Assembly: GCA_023441905.1 (NCBI GenBank)
Contig: JAEZNC010000240.1
Location: 1-15,092 of the forward strand
Source: Bacillota bacterium
GTDB lineage: Bacteria; Bacillota; Clostridia; Christensenellales; SZUA-584
Length of the DNA: 15,092 nucleotides
Reading direction: 5' to 3'
The number at the start of each line of letters is the position of its first letter. The stretch's first letter is position 1. Positions 13,284 to 15,092 of the stretch are shown here, piece after piece. The position numbers and the translations under genes are program-made. Below the pieces are notes generated by a model, which worked only from the letters and a program-made list of their open reading frames with translations, had not been told where the DNA came from and did not search any database.

Positions 13284-14576
13284 TTAATAACCCTTCCGTG
13301 AATCTGAATCCAAATATACCGACAGATCAACGGTATCCGCAAAGTCCTTCATAAACTCATATTCATTTTGCGATAACGCTTCGCCGCGCTGAACGCGCGA
13401 CAGCAATTCCGTGAGGTAACCCATCTCATCCGCCTGTTTGTACCCCGGCATGGCGGCAAAATACTGTGCCGCCGTATCCGTATCACCCGCGTTCAGTGCG
13501 ATGACAGCCGCTGCATACAGCTTGTCCTTTACAGCTTCGGCCTGCAAGGCCGCATCGGCATAATCCGCGGCATCGTTGAACGCTTCGAGCGCAGACAGAT
13601 ACATGTCGGCTTCAAGATATGTTTTACCGGTTTCGTAGTTGATTTGCTTAAGAATTTCAAACGCATACTTATAATCGCCGATCGATTGGAGCAGCGTTTG
13701 CGCCTCAGCAAGGTTTCCCTGCTCAAAAAGCGCCTGTGCGTGCCTGTAATCCGTTTCACGCGCCATCTCTTTTGAACTTCGGTAGCCGCCGAGGGCGAGA
13801 AAGTCTCGTGCCGCTGTATCGAACGCCCCGTTTTCAAGATTGATACCCGCATCGGCATAGTCCGACAGCTGCGCCGCGTCCTTATAAAACGCAAGCACAC
13901 CCTTAAGGCTGTTTTGAGCCAGCGCAAATTCACCCGCCTCCGCGTGCGTTGCAGCCTGCGCGTAGTTCACCTCATTGACGATGACCGTGCCGCTCAGCAG
14001 CAGCAGCACCGCAATGGAAGCCGCAGCGGCTGTCTGCTTGGGCTTTTTGAGCCTGTGCTTTGTATCCTCGTGTTTAGCCGACGGCGGATTGTATTCGCTC
14101 AAACAGGCTTGAATCTGAGCCGAGAGGGTATCGAGCGACGTCTGTCGCTCTGTGGCATCGGGATTGAGCCCTTGCGTCACAGCCTCTTCGAGCGCCCGGT
14201 ATTTCTCATCGAGCCCGCTGAACAACGGCTCGGCAGCGTCGCGCTCGAATGCCGAAGGCAGCATCAATCCCGTCATAGCCGTATACACGAGTGCGCTCAC
14301 GGCGTAAACGTCCGTCCAAGGCCCCGGCATGCCGCCCATGTACCGCTCGCGCGGCGTAAAGCCCGGCCTGAAAACGTTCGCGCCGCCGGCGTTCAGGGTC
14401 ATGTTTTTAACGCGCAGCCATGCGCCGCGCCGCGTCATCGCAATATTCTGCGGGCAGATATCAAAGCCAAAGCGTCCCTTTGCGTGCAGATTTCTCACCT
14501 GCTCCACCACCGGCAGTATAGCAAAGAGAGCGCCGTCTATATGGTTATGATAAATCTTGTCGGAAAAGGTGCTCAC
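13284..14576 (-). CDS. Membrane-anchored pseudokinase (kinase C-lobe only) with TPR-like repeats
   Basis: A 430-residue protein with three parts. Residues 15-160 match the C-lobe of Ser/Thr protein kinases: an alpha-E-like helix, FDICPQN (catalytic-loop Asp39 and Asn44), TPRE in place of APE (74-77), DVYA (89-92) and a conserved Arg (112). The whole N-lobe is missing, with no glycine loop and no Lys, and the DFG position reads unlike DFG (VKNMTL). One transmembrane helix lies at about 183-200. The outer 230 residues are TPR-like repeats of the GDYKYA/YADA type often attached to Bacillota kinases. I use the GTG at 14576, nine bases after GGAGA, because the promoter overlaps the ATG at 14636. 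A signalling or scaffold role without catalysis is inferred. Confidence 0.85.
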   Translation of the reverse strand: MSTFSDKIYHNHIDGALFAILPVVEQVRNLHAKGRFGFDICPQNIAMTRRGAWLRVKNMTLNAGGANVFRPGFTPRERYMGGMPGPWTDVYAVSALVYTAMTGLMLPSAFERDAAEPLFSGLDEKYRALEEAVTQGLNPDATERQTSLDTLSAQIQACLSEYNPPSAKHEDTKHRLKKPKQTAAAASIAVLLLLSGTVIVNEVNYAQAATHAEAGEFALAQNSLKGVLAFYKDAAQLSDYADAGINLENGAFDTAARDFLALGGYRSSKEMARETDYRHAQALFEQGNLAEAQTLLQSIGDYKYAFEILKQINYETGKTYLEADMYLSALEAFNDAADYADAALQAEAVKDKLYAAAVIALNAGDTDTAAQYFAAMPGYKQADEMGYLTELLSRVQRGEALSQNEYEFMKDFADTVDLSVYLDSDSRKGY

Positions 14577-14615
14577 ACGAATATGTCTCCATCGCCATAT
14601 TATACTTTTTATCTT

Positions 14616-14644
14616 AGTATATAGAGATAGAGCCATTATTTCAA
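14616..14644 (-). promoter_or_regulatory. Promoter of the pseudokinase gene
   Basis: On the minus strand TTGAAA (14639-14644) and TATACT (14616-14621) are 17 bases apart. Transcription would start near 14609, downstream of the ATG at 14636, so translation must begin later, at the GTG at 14576. The gene can thus be expressed apart from the two genes upstream. Confidence 0.75.
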
Positions 14645-14651
14645 TACTTTT

Positions 14652-14975
14652 CTATTTTGCTCTCTTTTTTGGCCTGACTGTCACTTCACGCAGGATGACA
14701 CCACTCACATACACCTTAACGATGTAGCTTTTTTCCGCTTCCACGGGCCCAAAAACAAATTCTCCGTCACCGTCTGTGAATGTATCCGCCGCGGGTTCGG
14801 GTGTACCGTCGCCGCATACGAAAAGGCGCACCACCGCATCAGGCACACGTGCGCCATCCATATCAAAAACCGTACCGTGAATGATGGCTCTTTGCTCTTT
14901 GGGCACTGTCACCACGGCCTCCACGCGCTCACTCTGGCCCGGTGTAAATGCGAATCTCATGGGATAAAGCGGCAT
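14652..14975 (-). CDS. Small protein with carboxypeptidase-regulatory-like (beta-sandwich) domain
   Basis: A 107-residue protein without signal peptide. From about residue 30 it shows the layout of a carboxypeptidase-regulatory-like or CnaB-type beta-sandwich: IIHGTVFDMDGARVPDA, then VRLF, TFTDGDGEFVFGPV and YIVKVYVSG. It ends in a basic tail RPKKRAK. Such domains usually act as structural or binding modules in surface or assembled proteins. The ATG at 14975 is used because GAGGTG lies six bases before it; a GTG at 14984 has no ribosome site. It lies 16 bases after the preceding gene, so both share an operon. Function unknown. Confidence 0.78.
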   Translation of the reverse strand: MPLYPMRFAFTPGQSERVEAVVTVPKEQRAIIHGTVFDMDGARVPDAVVRLFVCGDGTPEPAADTFTDGDGEFVFGPVEAEKSYIVKVYVSGVILREVTVRPKKRAK

Positions 14976-14991
14976 CGGGGTCACCTCGTGT

Positions 14992-15092
14992 TTATGTTTC
15001 TTGGGTTCTTTCCAGCCATGCTTTCACAATCGGATAGACCTTGGTTTCCATCACGTCCGAGAGAGCGGCTGCATCCCGGTTTTCGGCGGCTT
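14992..15092 (-). CDS. 3' end of an unidentified gene (cut by the window edge)
   Basis: The last 32 codons of a minus-strand gene, reading AAENRDAAALSDVMETK... and ending WLERTQET before a TAA at 14992-14994. Composition and the close fit to the next ribosome site support a real gene. The fragment is too short to name. It is probably co-transcribed with the 107-residue protein downstream. Confidence 0.65.
   Translation of the reverse strand, partial: AAENRDAAALSDVMETKVYPIVKAWLERTQET

Noticed and set aside
1..15092. Search for CRISPR arrays, tRNA or rRNA genes, transposases, phage genes or a defence island
   Set aside because: No regularly spaced repeats, cloverleaf sequences, rRNA segments, transposase motifs or known defence domains were seen. 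The pseudokinase alone does not justify a defence call.

Overview
This window looks like a chromosomal segment from a Gram-positive bacterium of the Clostridia (Bacillota), at moderate GC. The evidence is the linkage ireB-ruvX-DUF1292, a Suf-less iscR-iscS-iscU operon, a secreted D,D-carboxypeptidase with AGGAG-type ribosome sites, and dispersed intergenic repeats of the kind seen in gut Clostridia. A Christensenellales-like host is possible, but that is a guess. Nearly all genes lie on the minus strand. The only plus-strand gene is a ferritin-like protein. Non-ATG starts are common: I infer GTG or TTG starts for seven of the fifteen complete genes, each chosen from Shine-Dalgarno or promoter position.

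Layout, left to right. Bases 1-479 are non-coding, with several repeat fragments and the terminator of the first gene. Bases 480-1963 hold a PBP5-type D-Ala-D-Ala carboxypeptidase with a clear promoter. Bases 2130-4010 hold a minus-strand operon: ireB, ruvX, DUF1292 (yrzB) and a YhhN/TMEM86-type membrane protein. Bases 4114-4394 hold a 54-codon membrane-anchored gene with its own promoter. Bases 4417-6480 hold iscR-iscS-iscU, with a palindromic operator at the promoter that is probably bound by IscR itself. The di-iron ferritin-like gene (6607-7149) diverges from it.

Bases 7150-7440 contain no gene, but the minus strand can fold into several hairpins and a long-range stem, and ends in a clean intrinsic terminator. 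I read this as an independent structured non-coding RNA of about 210 nt. Bases 7444-8777 hold two overlapping polytopic membrane proteins. Bases 8818-12758 hold a tightly packed operon: a DUF362 cysteine-rich protein, an ApgM-type phosphoglycerate-mutase-like enzyme, an iron-type alcohol dehydrogenase and a LysM protein. Bases 12759-13283 are non-coding with another repeat copy. Bases 13284-15092 hold a membrane-anchored pseudokinase with TPR-like repeats, a small beta-sandwich-type protein, and the 3' end of a further gene.

Together these are mostly housekeeping functions: wall maturation, Fe-S biogenesis and iron handling, and pre-16S rRNA processing. The less ordinary parts are the candidate RNA, the DUF362/ApgM/ADH operon, and the kinase-like protein without an N-lobe.
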